Numbered from the stretch's first letter, positions 34,635-46,212 are shown. The stretch is 64,000 bases of DNA from Pseudomonas sp. Choline-02u-1 (GCF_002836515.1 NZ_PJBC01000065.1:124001-188000), one strand, 5' to 3'. The notes: generated by a model not told the origin, from the sequence alone. A program made the numbers and translations.

Positions 34635-36338
34635 ATGTCCCAAGAATTCGATTACATCATCATCGGTGCCGGCTCGGCCGGTAACACCCTGGCGACCCGT
34701 CTGACTGAAGACGAAGGCGTCACCGTTCTGCTGCTCGAAGCCGGCGGTCCGGATTACCGTTACGACTTCCGCACGCAAATGCCGGCCGCGCTGGCGTTCC
34801 CGCTGCAGGGCCGCCGCTACAACTGGGCCTATGAAACCGATCCAGAGCCACACATGGACGGTCGCCGCATGGAGTGCGGTCGCGGCAAGGGCCTCGGTGG
34901 TTCGTCGCTGATCAACGGCATGTGCTACATCCGTGGCAACGCCATGGACTATGACGGCTGGGCGAAACTGCCGGGCCTGGAAAACTGGTCGTACCTTGAT
35001 TGCCTGCCGTATTTCCGCAAAGCCGAAACCCGTGACATCGGCCCGAACGATTACCACGGTGGCGACGGCCCGGTCAGCGTGACCACACCGAAAGCCGGCA
35101 ACAACCCGCTGTTCCACGCCATGGTTGAAGCGGGCGTGCAGGCCGGTTATCCGCGCACCGAAGACCTCAACGGTTACCAGCAGGAAGGCTTCGGCCCGAT
35201 GGACCGCACCGTGACGCCGAACGGCCGTCGTGCTTCCACCGCCCGTGGTTATCTCGACGTCGCCAAAAAGCGCTCGACCCTGACCATCGTCACCCACGCG
35301 CTGACCGACAAGATTCTCTTCGAAGGCAAGCGTGCAGTCGGCGTGCGTTATCTGATCGGCGACGCTGAAGAGCGCGTCGAAGCCAAGGCGCGCAAGGAAG
35401 TCCTGCTGTGCTCCGGCGCCATCGCGTCGCCGCAGATTCTGCAGCGCTCCGGTGTCGGCCCGGCGAAACTGCTGGAAAGCCTCGACATCCCGGTGGTCCA
35501 CGACCTGCCGGGCGTCGGTGAAAACCTCCAGGATCACCTCGAGCTGTATCTGCAATACGCCTGCACCCAACCGGTCTCGCTGTACCCGTCGTTGCTCTGG
35601 TACAACCAGCCGGCCATCGGTGCCGAGTGGCTGTTCAACGGCACCGGCATCGGCGCCAGCAACCAGTTCGAGGCCGGCGGTTTCATCCGTTCGCGTCCGG
35701 AATTCGAATGGCCGAACATCCAGTACCACTTCTTGCCGGTGGCGATTAACTACAACGGCAGCAACGGTGTGAAAGAGCACGGTTTCCAGGCGCACATGGG
35801 GTCCATGCGTTCGCCGAGTCGTGGCCGCATCCAGGTCAAATCCAAGGATCCGCGCCAGCACCCGAGCATCCTGTTCAACTACATGGCCACCGAGCAGGAC
35901 TGGCAGGAATTCCGCGATGGCATCCGCCTGACCCGGGAAATCATGCAGCAGCCGGCACTCGACGCGTTCCGTGGCCGCGAAATCAGCCCCGGCATTGACG
36001 TGCAAACCGATGAGCAGCTCGACAAGTTCATCCGCGAGCACGCTGAAACCGCGTTCCACCCGTCCTGCTCGTGCAAGATGGGCACCGACGAGATGGCGGT
36101 GGTCGACGGTGAAGGCCGTGTGCACGGCATGCAGAGCCTGCGCGTGGTCGATGCCTCGATCATGCCGATCATCACCACCGGCAACCTCAACGCACCGACG
36201 ATCATGATGGCCGAGAAAATCGCCGACAGGATCCGTGGCCGCAAGCCGCTGCCGCGCAGCAATGCCGCTTACTACGTCGCGAACGGCGCGCCGGTCAAAG
36301 GCAAGCCGATGCGTGATATCACCCCGGTTACTCAATAA
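34635..36338 (+). CDS. betA: Choline dehydrogenase BetA
   Basis: The 567-residue FAD enzyme of the GMC oxidoreductase family oxidises choline to betaine aldehyde and further to betaine, with electrons to the membrane chain. The N-terminal FAD fold is DYIIIGAGSAGNTLATRLTED. GMC signatures are GRGKGLGGSSLINGMCYIRGN and GAIASPQILQRSGVG. The active-site His lies in HPSCSCKMG and NLNAPTIMMAEKIAD. The ribosome site AGAGGG lies before ATG 34635. Confidence 0.96.
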   Translation: MSQEFDYIIIGAGSAGNTLATRLTEDEGVTVLLLEAGGPDYRYDFRTQMPAALAFPLQGRRYNWAYETDPEPHMDGRRMECGRGKGLGGSSLINGMCYIRGNAMDYDGWAKLPGLENWSYLDCLPYFRKAETRDIGPNDYHGGDGPVSVTTPKAGNNPLFHAMVEAGVQAGYPRTEDLNGYQQEGFGPMDRTVTPNGRRASTARGYLDVAKKRSTLTIVTHALTDKILFEGKRAVGVRYLIGDAEERVEAKARKEVLLCSGAIASPQILQRSGVGPAKLLESLDIPVVHDLPGVGENLQDHLELYLQYACTQPVSLYPSLLWYNQPAIGAEWLFNGTGIGASNQFEAGGFIRSRPEFEWPNIQYHFLPVAINYNGSNGVKEHGFQAHMGSMRSPSRGRIQVKSKDPRQHPSILFNYMATEQDWQEFRDGIRLTREIMQQPALDAFRGREISPGIDVQTDEQLDKFIREHAETAFHPSCSCKMGTDEMAVVDGEGRVHGMQSLRVVDASIMPIITTGNLNAPTIMMAEKIADRIRGRKPLPRSNAAYYVANGAPVKGKPMRDITPVTQ

Positions 36339-36360
36339 AACCGTAATACCGAGGCGCGGC

Positions 36361-36455
36361 CTTCGCGAGCAAGCCCGCTCCCACATTGGATCCTGGTGTT
36401 CACAAATTTTGTGTTCACTGAAGATCTACTGTGGGAGCGGGCTTGCTCGCGAAGG
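36361..36455. repeat. REPIN, family A
   Basis: An outward-facing pair (CTTCGCGAGCAAGCCCGCTC ... GAGCGGGCTTGCTCGCGAAG) follows betA. Its core has a near-palindromic GTTCACAAATTTTGTGTTCAC. Confidence 0.92.
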
Positions 36456-36619
36456 GGCCCTCACATTCAGCACAAATTCCCCTGCTGCGCAGTAAATCCC
36501 CATACACCCCCTCTTCACTTGATCCTCCCCCCACGCAGGCCTACTCTAGACCTCGCGCAACCGTATTACCCCCTCCCCGCTGTCGCCATGCCGCTACTCC
36601 ATTACAAGGAGGTTCACGA

Positions 36620-38062
36620 ATGTTCGATTTCCACCCCCAGCTCAAGCAGCGCTTCGCTGCCTTGCGCACGGGCGCTGAATTTTTTTCCCTGCGGTATGTA
36701 CGCGAGTCAGGGCAGTACCTGTCGGTGCGCAAGAACGTCGCCGAACCGCCGAGTTTGAGCCGCGATGAGGGGGCGATGCTCACCGTGCGCGTCAATGGCG
36801 TCGAAGCCTACGCGGCGACCAACGACCTCTCGCAGCAAGGCCTGCAAACCGCGCTCGAGCGCGCCGAGCAGCAAGCCCGCCGACTCAAGCCGCACGCCTT
36901 GCTCGATCTGCGCGAGCAGCCGCTTTCCAGCGACCGCGCTGATTATTTTTCACCCAACCTCGAACAGCCCTTCCCGTCACTGAGCGAATGCTTCGATCTG
37001 CTTGGTGCGGAATCCGCCTCGGTGCCCAAGGATGAGCGCCTGGTCAATTGGCAGGTGAGCATTGGCGTTACCCACGTTGAACAGATTTACCTGAGCAGCG
37101 CCGGGGCCCAATTGCGCCAAGCGCAGCGCTTCGTCTACCCGGGTCTCGACGTCACCGCTTACGACGGCAACGACAGCCAGACCCGCAGCCTCGGCCGCGA
37201 GAACTTCGGCCAGCAGGGTGGCGCCGATGTCATCAGCCGCTGCGGCCTGGTCGGTGCCGGTCCGCAAGTCGCCGATCAGGCCCTGCAACTGCTGCTCGCG
37301 CCAAACACCCCGCAAGGCCCGCGCGACCTGCTGCTGATGCCCGATCAAATGATGCTGCAGATCCACGAATCCATCGGCCACCCGCTGGAACTCGACCGGA
37401 TCCTGGGCGATGAGCGCAATTACGCCGGCACCAGTTTCGTCAAAGCCAGCGACTTCGGCAGCCTGCAATACGGCTCGAAGCTGCTCAACGTGACCTTCGA
37501 TCCGGGCATCCCGGAAGAACTCGCCAGCTACGGCCATGACGATGACGGCACTGCGGCGAGCAAACAATTCCTGATTCGCGACGGCCTGCTGCTGCGGCCA
37601 CTGGGTGGGGCGTTGTCGCAATACCGCGCCGGCCTCGATGGCGTTGCCAACAGCCGCGCGTGCAGCTGGAACCGCGCGCCGATCGACCGCATGGCCAACC
37701 TCAACATCGAGCCGGGTGATCAGACGCTCGAGCAGATGATCGGTGGTATCGAGCACGGCATTCTGATGAGCACCAACCGTTCATGGTCGATTGACGATGC
37801 GCGCAACAAATTCCAGTTCGGCTGTGAATGGGGCCAGTTGATCGAGAATGGTGAACTTAAAGGCGTGGTGAAAAATCCCAACTACCGGGCCATTTCCGCG
37901 CACTTCTGGAAAAGCCTGCGCGCCGTCGGCGACGCCAACACCGTCAAGGTGCTGGGTACGCCGAACTGCGGCAAGGGCGAACCGAACCAGGTGATTCGCG
38001 TCGGCCACGCTTCGCCGGCCTGCGTATTCAGTAACATTGATGTGTTTGGGGGAGACGCCTGA
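36620..38062 (+). CDS. TldD-like metalloprotease subunit
   Basis: The 480-residue TldD/PmbA-family protein is the catalytic type, with the zinc motif HESIGH at ~249 (HExxxH) and the following LELDRILGDERNYAGTSFVK. In TldD/TldE pairs this subunit cleaves unfolded peptides threaded into a central cavity. Such pairs mature microcin B17 or degrade CcdA. The strong ribosome site AAGGAGG precedes ATG 36620. The stop overlaps the partner gene by one base. No precursor peptide is apparent nearby, so the substrate is unknown. Confidence 0.88.
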   Translation: MFDFHPQLKQRFAALRTGAEFFSLRYVRESGQYLSVRKNVAEPPSLSRDEGAMLTVRVNGVEAYAATNDLSQQGLQTALERAEQQARRLKPHALLDLREQPLSSDRADYFSPNLEQPFPSLSECFDLLGAESASVPKDERLVNWQVSIGVTHVEQIYLSSAGAQLRQAQRFVYPGLDVTAYDGNDSQTRSLGRENFGQQGGADVISRCGLVGAGPQVADQALQLLLAPNTPQGPRDLLLMPDQMMLQIHESIGHPLELDRILGDERNYAGTSFVKASDFGSLQYGSKLLNVTFDPGIPEELASYGHDDDGTAASKQFLIRDGLLLRPLGGALSQYRAGLDGVANSRACSWNRAPIDRMANLNIEPGDQTLEQMIGGIEHGILMSTNRSWSIDDARNKFQFGCEWGQLIENGELKGVVKNPNYRAISAHFWKSLRAVGDANTVKVLGTPNCGKGEPNQVIRVGHASPACVFSNIDVFGGDA

Positions 38063-39399
38063 TGAGCATTTCGAAGCGTCAGTCCGACGCCTTCAAGGTC
38101 ATGGTCAACTGGTTGCGCGACAGCGTGCGCGAGCCGGAACAGTTCACGCTCAGCTACGCCGCCGAAGCCTCGGCATTCGTGCGTTTCAATCACGCCAAGG
38201 TGCGCCAGGCCGGGCAAGTGCAGCAGGCCAACGTTGGCCTGAAACTGATCGACGACGGTCGCCATGCCGACCTGCAAATCACCTTGTCCGGAGATCCGGA
38301 AGCCGATCTGCAACGGCTCGCTGAAGGCCTGCAACAACTGCGCGAAACCCTGCCGCTGCTGCCGCAGGATCCGTACCTGCTGCTCAATCACAACAGCTGG
38401 CAGAGCACACACGTACAAGCGCATCCGCTGCCGGACACCGAACATGTCGTCGGGCAAATCTGCGCTGCCGCTGAAGGTCTCGATCTGGTCGGTTTTTATG
38501 CTGCCGGCCCGATCAGCCGCGGTTTCGCCAGTTCCGCCGGCGCGTTCGGCTGGCACGAAGCCAACAGCTTCAATTTCGACTTCAGCCTGTTCCACGAAAA
38601 TGGCGAAGCGGTGAAGGCCAGCTACGCGGGGCACGACTGGAGCGACGAGGGTTTCGCCCGGCGTTTCGCCCTGGCCCGCGAACAGCTGGAGTTTCTCGGC
38701 CGACCGTTACGCACTCTGGCGCCGGGTCAGTACCGCGCCTATCTGGCGCCGGCAGCGCTGGAAGAAATCATGGGCATGCTCAGTTGGGGCGGGTTCTCGG
38801 CGCAATCGATCGCCAGCAAAAGCAGTCCACTGCAGAAGCTCTACGTCGGCGACCAGACATTTAGCCCATTGCTGTCGCTGGATGAAAAAGTCAGCGAATC
38901 GCTGAGCCCGGCGTTTTCCGCCGAAGGTTATCCGCGCAGCGATCTGCGTCTGATCATCGAAGGACGGGCCGGCGATCAACTGGTCGGTTCGCGCAGCGCT
39001 GCCGAATACGGCCTGGCGGCCAACGGTGCGGGCGGCGGCGAGATGCCCAGTGCGTTGAACATGGCCGCCGGTGATCTGTCGCAAGAAGAGATCCTCAAGC
39101 AGTTGGGCACCGGGCTGTACATCAGCAACCTGTGGTACCTGAACTACTCGGATCAACCGGCGGCGCGCATGACCGGTATGACCCGTTTCGCGACCTTCTG
39201 GGTCGAGAATGGCGAGATCCAGGCGCCGGTCAGCACCATGCGTTTCGACGACAGCGCCTACAACCTGCTCGGCTCGCAGCTGGAAGCGTTGACTGCCGAG
39301 CGCGAATTGCTGTTGTCGGCGAGCACGTACAGCCAGCGCAACACCTCGTCATCGCTGTTGCCGGGTGCGCTGGTCAGCCGACTGACCCTGACCCTGTAA
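38062..39399 (+). CDS. TldE/PmbA-like partner subunit
   Basis: The 445-residue TldE/PmbA-type partner lacks the HExxxH motif. The family fold appears in its central SAGAFGWHEANSFNFDFSLF, then LGRPLRTLAPGQYRAYLAPAALEEIMGMLSW and the C-terminal NLWYLNYSDQPAARMTGMTRFATFWVENGEI, which contains the conserved R/GMTR-type region. It starts with ATG overlapping the upstream TGA (TGATG). The pair should form a heterodimeric protease. It is likely an accessory copy distinct from the housekeeping tldD/pmbA. Confidence 0.88.
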   Translation: MSISKRQSDAFKVMVNWLRDSVREPEQFTLSYAAEASAFVRFNHAKVRQAGQVQQANVGLKLIDDGRHADLQITLSGDPEADLQRLAEGLQQLRETLPLLPQDPYLLLNHNSWQSTHVQAHPLPDTEHVVGQICAAAEGLDLVGFYAAGPISRGFASSAGAFGWHEANSFNFDFSLFHENGEAVKASYAGHDWSDEGFARRFALAREQLEFLGRPLRTLAPGQYRAYLAPAALEEIMGMLSWGGFSAQSIASKSSPLQKLYVGDQTFSPLLSLDEKVSESLSPAFSAEGYPRSDLRLIIEGRAGDQLVGSRSAAEYGLAANGAGGGEMPSALNMAAGDLSQEEILKQLGTGLYISNLWYLNYSDQPAARMTGMTRFATFWVENGEIQAPVSTMRFDDSAYNLLGSQLEALTAERELLLSASTYSQRNTSSSLLPGALVSRLTLTL

Positions 39400-39409
39400 A
39401 CGCAAAACC

Positions 39410-39500
39410 TGTGGGAGCGGGCTTGCTCGCGAACGCGGTGTATCAGTCACCCTGTCTGTCGACTGAAAAACTGCATTCGCGAGCAAGCCCGCTCCCACAC
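39410..39500. repeat. REPIN, family A
   Basis: Facing copies of GTGGGAGCGGGCTTGCTCGC lie between the TldE-like gene and the MFS gene. Confidence 0.92.
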
Positions 39501-39549
39501 TGACTGCGCTAGACAATGGACATGCATTAACTCCAACAACAGAGGTTCC

Positions 39550-40977
39550 ATGCCCAACCGCCCACCTCTCGACGCCATCACCGCCCGCTGGTTGCCGTGG
39601 GTCGTCGCCATTGCGTTCTTCATGCAGTCCCTCGACGGGACCATCCTCAACACTGCGCTGCCGGCCATGGCCAGCGATCTGGCCGAAGACCCGTTGCGCA
39701 TGCAGGGCGTGATCATCGCCTACATGCTCACCGTGGCTCTGTTGATCCCGGCGTCAGGCTGGATTGCCGACCGCTTCGGCACCAAGAAGATTTTCTTCGG
39801 CGCGATCCTGCTGTTCAGTTTTGGCTCGCTGCTCTGTGCGTTGTCCAGCAGCCTCGGCATGCTCATCGGCGCCCGCGTCATTCAAGGCCTCGGTGGTGCG
39901 CTGATGCTACCGGTCGGGCGGCTGGTGGTGCTGCGCGCCTATCCGCGCTCGGAACTGGTGCGAATCATGGGTTTCATCACCATTCCCGGCCTGCTCGGCC
40001 CACTCATCGGCCCGACCATGGGCGGCTGGATGGTGGAATACGTGACGTGGCACTGGATCTTCCTGATCAATCTGCCGGTCGGCGTCATCGGTTGTTATGC
40101 AGTGTGGAAATTCATTCCCGACCTGCGCGGCACGGAGCGCACGCGCTTCGACAGCCTCGGCTTTCTGCTGTTCGGCGCGGCGATGATCCTCATCACCATC
40201 GCCATGGAAGGCCTTGGTGAACTGCACCTGCCGCACCTGCGGGTGATGTTGCTGCTGTTCGCCGGCATGGCCTGTCTGGCGGCGTACTGGCTGCGCGCCG
40301 GGCACATCGAAAACCCGTTGTTCGCGCCGTCATTGTTCAAGACCCGCACCTTCGCCGTCGGCATTCTCGGCAACCTGTTCGCGCGACTGGGCAGCGGCGC
40401 TTTGCCATTTCTGGTGCCGCTGCTGTTGCAAGTGGCGTTGGGCTATTCGCCGTCGCAAGCCGGGATGAGCATGTTGCCGCTGGCCGCGGCGGCGATGGTC
40501 GCCAAGTGGGTGGCGCGGCCGCTGATCGAACGCCTTGGCTATCGCATCGTGCTCACCGGCAACACGTTGGCGCTGGGGGTCATGCTGGCGAGCATGGGTC
40601 TGGTCAGCGAACAGACGCCGTACTGGTTGCTGCTGTGCCTGCTGGCAGTGCTGGGTGCGATCAACTCGCTGCAATTCACTGCGATGAACACGGTAACCCT
40701 GATCGATCTCGATGATGCCAGCGCCAGCAGCGGCAACAGTTTGCTGTCGGTGGTGGCGCAGTTGTCGCTGAGCCTCGGCGTGGCCTGCGCCGGCGCGCTG
40801 CTCGGCGGCTTCACCGCGAAAGTCGGCAACGATGGCGTGGAAACCGTGCTCGGTGCGTTCCAGCTGACCTTCGTTACGGTCGGGGTGATGGCGATGCTGG
40901 CGGCGACGATCTTCTCGCAGCTGTCCAAGGAAGACGGACGCCGGGCCAAACGGCCGCAGGAGCACATCGAACATTAA
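39550..40977 (+). CDS. MFS transporter, DHA2 (14-TM) drug:proton type
   Basis: The 475-residue integral membrane exporter resembles MdtD/EmrB. Motif A is seen as SGWIADRFGTKKIFFGAI. Motif C-like glycine and proline patterns occur in FITIPGLLGPLIGPTMGGWMVEY. About 14 hydrophobic segments are evident, with DGTILNTALPAMASDL in segment 1, the DHA2 motif D1. The substrate is not readable from sequence. It appears monocistronic. Confidence 0.88.
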   Translation: MPNRPPLDAITARWLPWVVAIAFFMQSLDGTILNTALPAMASDLAEDPLRMQGVIIAYMLTVALLIPASGWIADRFGTKKIFFGAILLFSFGSLLCALSSSLGMLIGARVIQGLGGALMLPVGRLVVLRAYPRSELVRIMGFITIPGLLGPLIGPTMGGWMVEYVTWHWIFLINLPVGVIGCYAVWKFIPDLRGTERTRFDSLGFLLFGAAMILITIAMEGLGELHLPHLRVMLLLFAGMACLAAYWLRAGHIENPLFAPSLFKTRTFAVGILGNLFARLGSGALPFLVPLLLQVALGYSPSQAGMSMLPLAAAAMVAKWVARPLIERLGYRIVLTGNTLALGVMLASMGLVSEQTPYWLLLCLLAVLGAINSLQFTAMNTVTLIDLDDASASSGNSLLSVVAQLSLSLGVACAGALLGGFTAKVGNDGVETVLGAFQLTFVTVGVMAMLAATIFSQLSKEDGRRAKRPQEHIEH

Positions 40978-41057
40978 TCGCTGTTCGTCCAGAACTGTCG
41001 AGGAAACGGGCACGGGGCTGCTACACTGCGCGACATTTTGTTTTGCAGGCCAGTCCC

Positions 41058-42443
<1,386 letters not shown>

Positions 42444-42459
42444 GAACAACGTAACTCCC

Positions 42460-42546
42460 CTGTAGGAGCTGCCGCAGGCTGCGATCTTTTGACTTTGTTT
42501 TTTAAGAGCAAGATCAAAAGATCGCAGCCTGCGGCAGCTCCTACAG
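42460..42546. repeat. REPIN, family B (GCAGGC variant)
   Basis: An inverted pair with GCCGCAGGCTGCGATC in both arms lies between dbpA and the YhiN-type gene. Both arms carry the same variant base, so the pair was copied or corrected together. Confidence 0.92.
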
Positions 42547-42580
42547 TTCGTTTTGTGGTGACATTTCAGAGGACACCGTT

Positions 42581-43759
42581 TTGCGCTCTACCGAAGTCGT
42601 GATCATTGGCGCTGGCGCCGCTGGGTTGATGTGTGCACTGACCGCCGCCGGGCGCGGGCGTCAGGTGTTGCTGCTCGATCACGCGAACAAGGCTGGCAAG
42701 AAAATCCTCATGTCGGGCGGTGGCCGCTGCAACTTCACCAACATGTACACCGAGCCGAGCAATTTCCTCTCGCAGAATCCGCATTTCTGCAAATCCGCTC
42801 TGGCGCGTTACACCCAGTGGGATTTCATCGGTCTGGTCGGCAAACATGGCGTGCCGTACCACGAGAAGAAACTCGGCCAGCTGTTCTGCGATAACAAATC
42901 CAGCGACATCCTCGGCATGCTCCTTGATGAATGCGATCAGGCCGGCGTCGAGCTGCACCTGGACACCTCGATCCAGACCATCGAAAAAACCGACAGCGGT
43001 TATCTGCTCGACACCACCCTTGTCCAGATCCAATGCCAATCGCTGGTGATCGCGACCGGCGGGCTATCGATTCCGACCCTGGGCGCCACCGGTTTCGGCT
43101 ATCAGGTAGCGAAACAGTTCGGCCATGAGTTGCTGCCGACCCGCGCCGGGCTGGTGCCGTTCACCATCACCGATCAGCTCAAGGAACTGTGTACCGAGCT
43201 GTCCGGCACTTCGGTGGATTGCCTGGTCAGCTGCAACGAGCAGAGTTTTCGCGAAAACATCCTGTTCACTCACCGTGGCCTCAGTGGCCCGGCGATTCTG
43301 CAGATTTCCTCGTTCTGGGAGTCGGGCGATACGGTGGAAATCAATCTGCTGCCGGATTACGACGCCGCAAGCTGGCTGCAGCAGCAAGTGGCCGAACGGC
43401 CGAACAGCGAGCTGAAGACGCTGCTCGGCGAAATCTTCACCAAGAAGATGGCCAATCTGTTGGCAGACAACTGGTTCGTCTCCAAACCGATGAAACAGTA
43501 CACCCACGCCGAACTGGCCGAGATCGCCGACAAACTGGGCAGCTGGAAAGTCGTGCCGGCAGGCACCGAAGGCTATCGCACGGCCGAGGTGACCCTGGGT
43601 GGCGTCGATACCCGTGAAGTGTCGTCCAAAACCATGGAATCGCTGAAAAGCCCGGGTCTGTATTTCATTGGTGAAGTGCTGGATGTCACCGGCCATCTGG
43701 GCGGGTTCAACTTTCAATGGGCATGGGCCTCGGGCTACGCCGCCGCGCAGTACGTCTGA
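42581..43759 (+). CDS. YhiN/HI0933 family FAD-dependent oxidoreductase
   Basis: The 392-residue flavoprotein of the BaiN/HI0933 family has an N-terminal Rossmann FAD fold VVIIGAGAAGLMCALTAAGRG, then KILMSGGGRCNFTNM, a family signature. The C-terminal region shows GGVDTREVSSKTMESL and FIGEVLDVTGHLGGFNFQWAWASG. Translation begins at TTG 42581, seven bases after AGAGGA. No substrate is known for this family with certainty. Confidence 0.92.
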   Translation: MRSTEVVIIGAGAAGLMCALTAAGRGRQVLLLDHANKAGKKILMSGGGRCNFTNMYTEPSNFLSQNPHFCKSALARYTQWDFIGLVGKHGVPYHEKKLGQLFCDNKSSDILGMLLDECDQAGVELHLDTSIQTIEKTDSGYLLDTTLVQIQCQSLVIATGGLSIPTLGATGFGYQVAKQFGHELLPTRAGLVPFTITDQLKELCTELSGTSVDCLVSCNEQSFRENILFTHRGLSGPAILQISSFWESGDTVEINLLPDYDAASWLQQQVAERPNSELKTLLGEIFTKKMANLLADNWFVSKPMKQYTHAELAEIADKLGSWKVVPAGTEGYRTAEVTLGGVDTREVSSKTMESLKSPGLYFIGEVLDVTGHLGGFNFQWAWASGYAAAQYV

Positions 43760-43778
43760 TCCAGCGCAAATCAAAACC

Positions 43779-43867
43779 GTGGGAGCGGGCTTGCTCGCGA
43801 ATGCGGTGTGTCATTCAAAATCATCGTTGGCTGACACTCTGCTTTCGCGAGCAAGCCCGCTCCCACA
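43779..43867. repeat. REPIN, family A
   Basis: Facing pair of GTGGGAGCGGGCTTGCTCGC between the YhiN-type and YccS-type genes. Confidence 0.92.
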
Positions 43868-43985
43868 TTTGCTCCGTGTGATGCAGTCAGGAACACTTTT
43901 TGCTGTCAGATGTGCTCGGCGCCATTGCGTCGGCGTCATTACTGGCTCAATTTAGCGGCATCGCCTCGGAAGGCCTTCGCACTTC

Positions 43986-46178
43986 ATGTCCTCGACCTCG
44001 TTTCGTCAGTCTTTGCGGCGCCTGTGGGCGCTGGATAAATTCAGTTACAGCGTGCGGGTATTCATCGCCCTGACCGGCAGCATGGCGCTGTGCTGGCATC
44101 AGGATGAAATGGGCCTGCTGATCCCGTTGTTCCTCGGCATCATCGCCAGCGCCCTGGCCGAGACCGATGACAGTTGGCAGGGTCGTCTCAACGCTCTGGC
44201 GGTGACGCTGGTGTGTTTCAGCATCGCCGCGCTGTCGGTGGAATTGCTCTTCCCCTACCCGATCATTTTCGCCGTAGCCCTGGCGCTGGCCAGTTTCGGG
44301 CTGACCATGCTCGGTGCGCTGGGCGAGCGTTATGGGGCGATCGCTTCGGCAACCTTGATCCTTTCCGTGTACACGATGATCGGCGTCGATCAGCGCGGCG
44401 GCGCGGTTACCGATTTCTGGCACGAACCGATGCTGCTGGTCGCCGGCGCGGCGTGGTACGGCTTGCTCTCGGTGCTGTGGCAGGCGCTGTTTTCCAATCA
44501 GCCGGTGCAGCAGAGTCTGGCGCGGCTGTTCCGCGAACTGGGCCTTTACCTGAAGCTGAAATCCTCGCTGTTCGAGCCCATCCGGCAAATGGACGTCGAA
44601 GCCCGCCGTCTGGAACTGGCGCAGCAGAATGGGCGCGTGGTCGCCGCACTGAACACAGCCAAGGAAATCATCCTGCACCGGGTCGGCAACGGTCGGCCGG
44701 GCTCCAAAGTCAGCCGGTATCTGAAGCTGTACTTCCTTGCCCAGGACATCCACGAACGCGCCAGCTCCTCGCACTACCCTTACAACGCACTGGCCGAGGC
44801 GTTCTTCCACAGTGACGTGCTGTTCCGCTGCCAGCGCCTGCTGCGCCAGCAAGGCAAGGCCTGCCGCGCCCTGGCCGAATCGATCCAGATGCGCCAGCCG
44901 TTCATCTATGACGCCAGTTTCGCCGAAGCCCTGAACGACCTGCATGCCTCCCTCGAACACTTGCGCATCCAGAGCAACCCGGCATGGCGCGGGCTGCTGC
45001 GCTCGCTGCGCGCACTGGCGGCCAACCTCGGCACCCTCGACCGCTTGCTCAGCGATGCGAGCAATCCGGATGCCCTCGCTGATGCGACCGACAGCAGCCT
45101 GCTCGACCGCTCACCGCGCAATCTCAAGGACGTGTGGATTCGCCTGCGCACGCAACTGACGCCGACCTCGCTGCTGTTCCGCCACGCTCTGCGCCTGCCA
45201 TTGGCGCTGAGCATCGGCTACGGCATGGTGCACCTCATCCACCCGTCGCAAGGCTACTGGATCATTCTCACCACGCTGTTCGTCTGCCAGCCGAATTACG
45301 GCGCCACCCGGCGCAAGCTCGGCCAGCGGATCATCGGCACGGCCATTGGCCTGACGGTGGCCTGGGCGCTGTTCGATCTGTTTCCCAGCCCGGTGGTGCA
45401 ATCGTGCTTCGCCATCGCTGCCGGCGTGGTGTTCTTCACCAACCGCACGACCCGCTATACGCTGGCGACTGCAGCGATCACCATCATGGTGCTGTTCTGC
45501 TTCAATCAGGTCGGCGATGGCTACGGGCTGTTCCTGCCGCGCCTGTTCGATACGTTGCTGGGTAGCCTGATTGCGGGGCTGGCGGTGTTCCTGTTCCTGC
45601 CGGACTGGCAGGGTCGGCGCCTGAACAAGGTGCTGGCCAACACACTGACCTGCAACAGCATCTACCTGCGCCAGATCATGCAGCAATACGCCGCCGGCAA
45701 GAGCGACGACCTCGCTTATCGCCTGGCCCGACGCAACGCGCACAACGCCGATGCGGCATTGTCGACGACCCTGGCAAACATGCTCATGGAGCCGGGGCAT
45801 TTCCGTAAGGAGGCGGATGTCGGTTTCCGTTTTCTGGTGCTGTCGCACACGTTGCTCAGCTACCTCTCAGGCCTGGGCGCCCACCGCGAGACGCAGTTGC
45901 CAGCCGAAGTGCGTGAGCATCTGATCGAAGGCGCCGGGGTGAAACTGGCGACCAGCATCGACGAAATCGCCCAAGGCCTGGCCAGCAAGCAGCCGATTGC
46001 CATTCAGAGTGATGAAGAGGAAGCGCTGGCCAATGAGCTGGAGCAGATGCCGGACGAGATTGATGAAGGGCAGCGGTTGGTGCAGACGCAATTGGCGCTG
46101 ATTTGCCGGCAGCTGGGGCCGCTTCGCACGTTGGCGGCGCATTTGATCAAGGACACCAGTGAGGTCAGCGCTGGCTGA
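43986..46178 (+). CDS. yccS: YccS/YhfK family inner-membrane protein
   Basis: The 730-residue protein belongs to the FUSC-like family. It has two blocks of membrane segments (~15-150 and ~395-545), each of about six helices, joined and followed by cytoplasmic helical domains. The second block begins RLPLALSIGYGMVHLIHPSQGYWIILTTLFVCQPNYGATRRK, the conserved FUSC_2 segment. Efflux of small aromatic acids is known for related FUSC proteins, but the specific substrate here is not known. It is monocistronic. GGAAGG upstream acts as ribosome site. Confidence 0.9.
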   Translation: MSSTSFRQSLRRLWALDKFSYSVRVFIALTGSMALCWHQDEMGLLIPLFLGIIASALAETDDSWQGRLNALAVTLVCFSIAALSVELLFPYPIIFAVALALASFGLTMLGALGERYGAIASATLILSVYTMIGVDQRGGAVTDFWHEPMLLVAGAAWYGLLSVLWQALFSNQPVQQSLARLFRELGLYLKLKSSLFEPIRQMDVEARRLELAQQNGRVVAALNTAKEIILHRVGNGRPGSKVSRYLKLYFLAQDIHERASSSHYPYNALAEAFFHSDVLFRCQRLLRQQGKACRALAESIQMRQPFIYDASFAEALNDLHASLEHLRIQSNPAWRGLLRSLRALAANLGTLDRLLSDASNPDALADATDSSLLDRSPRNLKDVWIRLRTQLTPTSLLFRHALRLPLALSIGYGMVHLIHPSQGYWIILTTLFVCQPNYGATRRKLGQRIIGTAIGLTVAWALFDLFPSPVVQSCFAIAAGVVFFTNRTTRYTLATAAITIMVLFCFNQVGDGYGLFLPRLFDTLLGSLIAGLAVFLFLPDWQGRRLNKVLANTLTCNSIYLRQIMQQYAAGKSDDLAYRLARRNAHNADAALSTTLANMLMEPGHFRKEADVGFRFLVLSHTLLSYLSGLGAHRETQLPAEVREHLIEGAGVKLATSIDEIAQGLASKQPIAIQSDEEEALANELEQMPDEIDEGQRLVQTQLALICRQLGPLRTLAAHLIKDTSEVSAG

Positions 46179-46187
46179 AAGAGCGCC

Positions 46188-46212
46188 TTCGCGGGCGGGC
46201 TTGCTCGCCAAA
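46188..46212. repeat. Degenerate REP half-site, family A
   Basis: GCGGGCGGGCTTGCTCGCC follows the yccS stop. It is a single decayed half without partner. Confidence 0.55.

Noticed and set aside
34632..36386. Long minus-strand open frame opposite betA
   Set aside because: It is a shadow of the GMC oxidoreductase gene. It has no ribosome site and runs into the REPIN.
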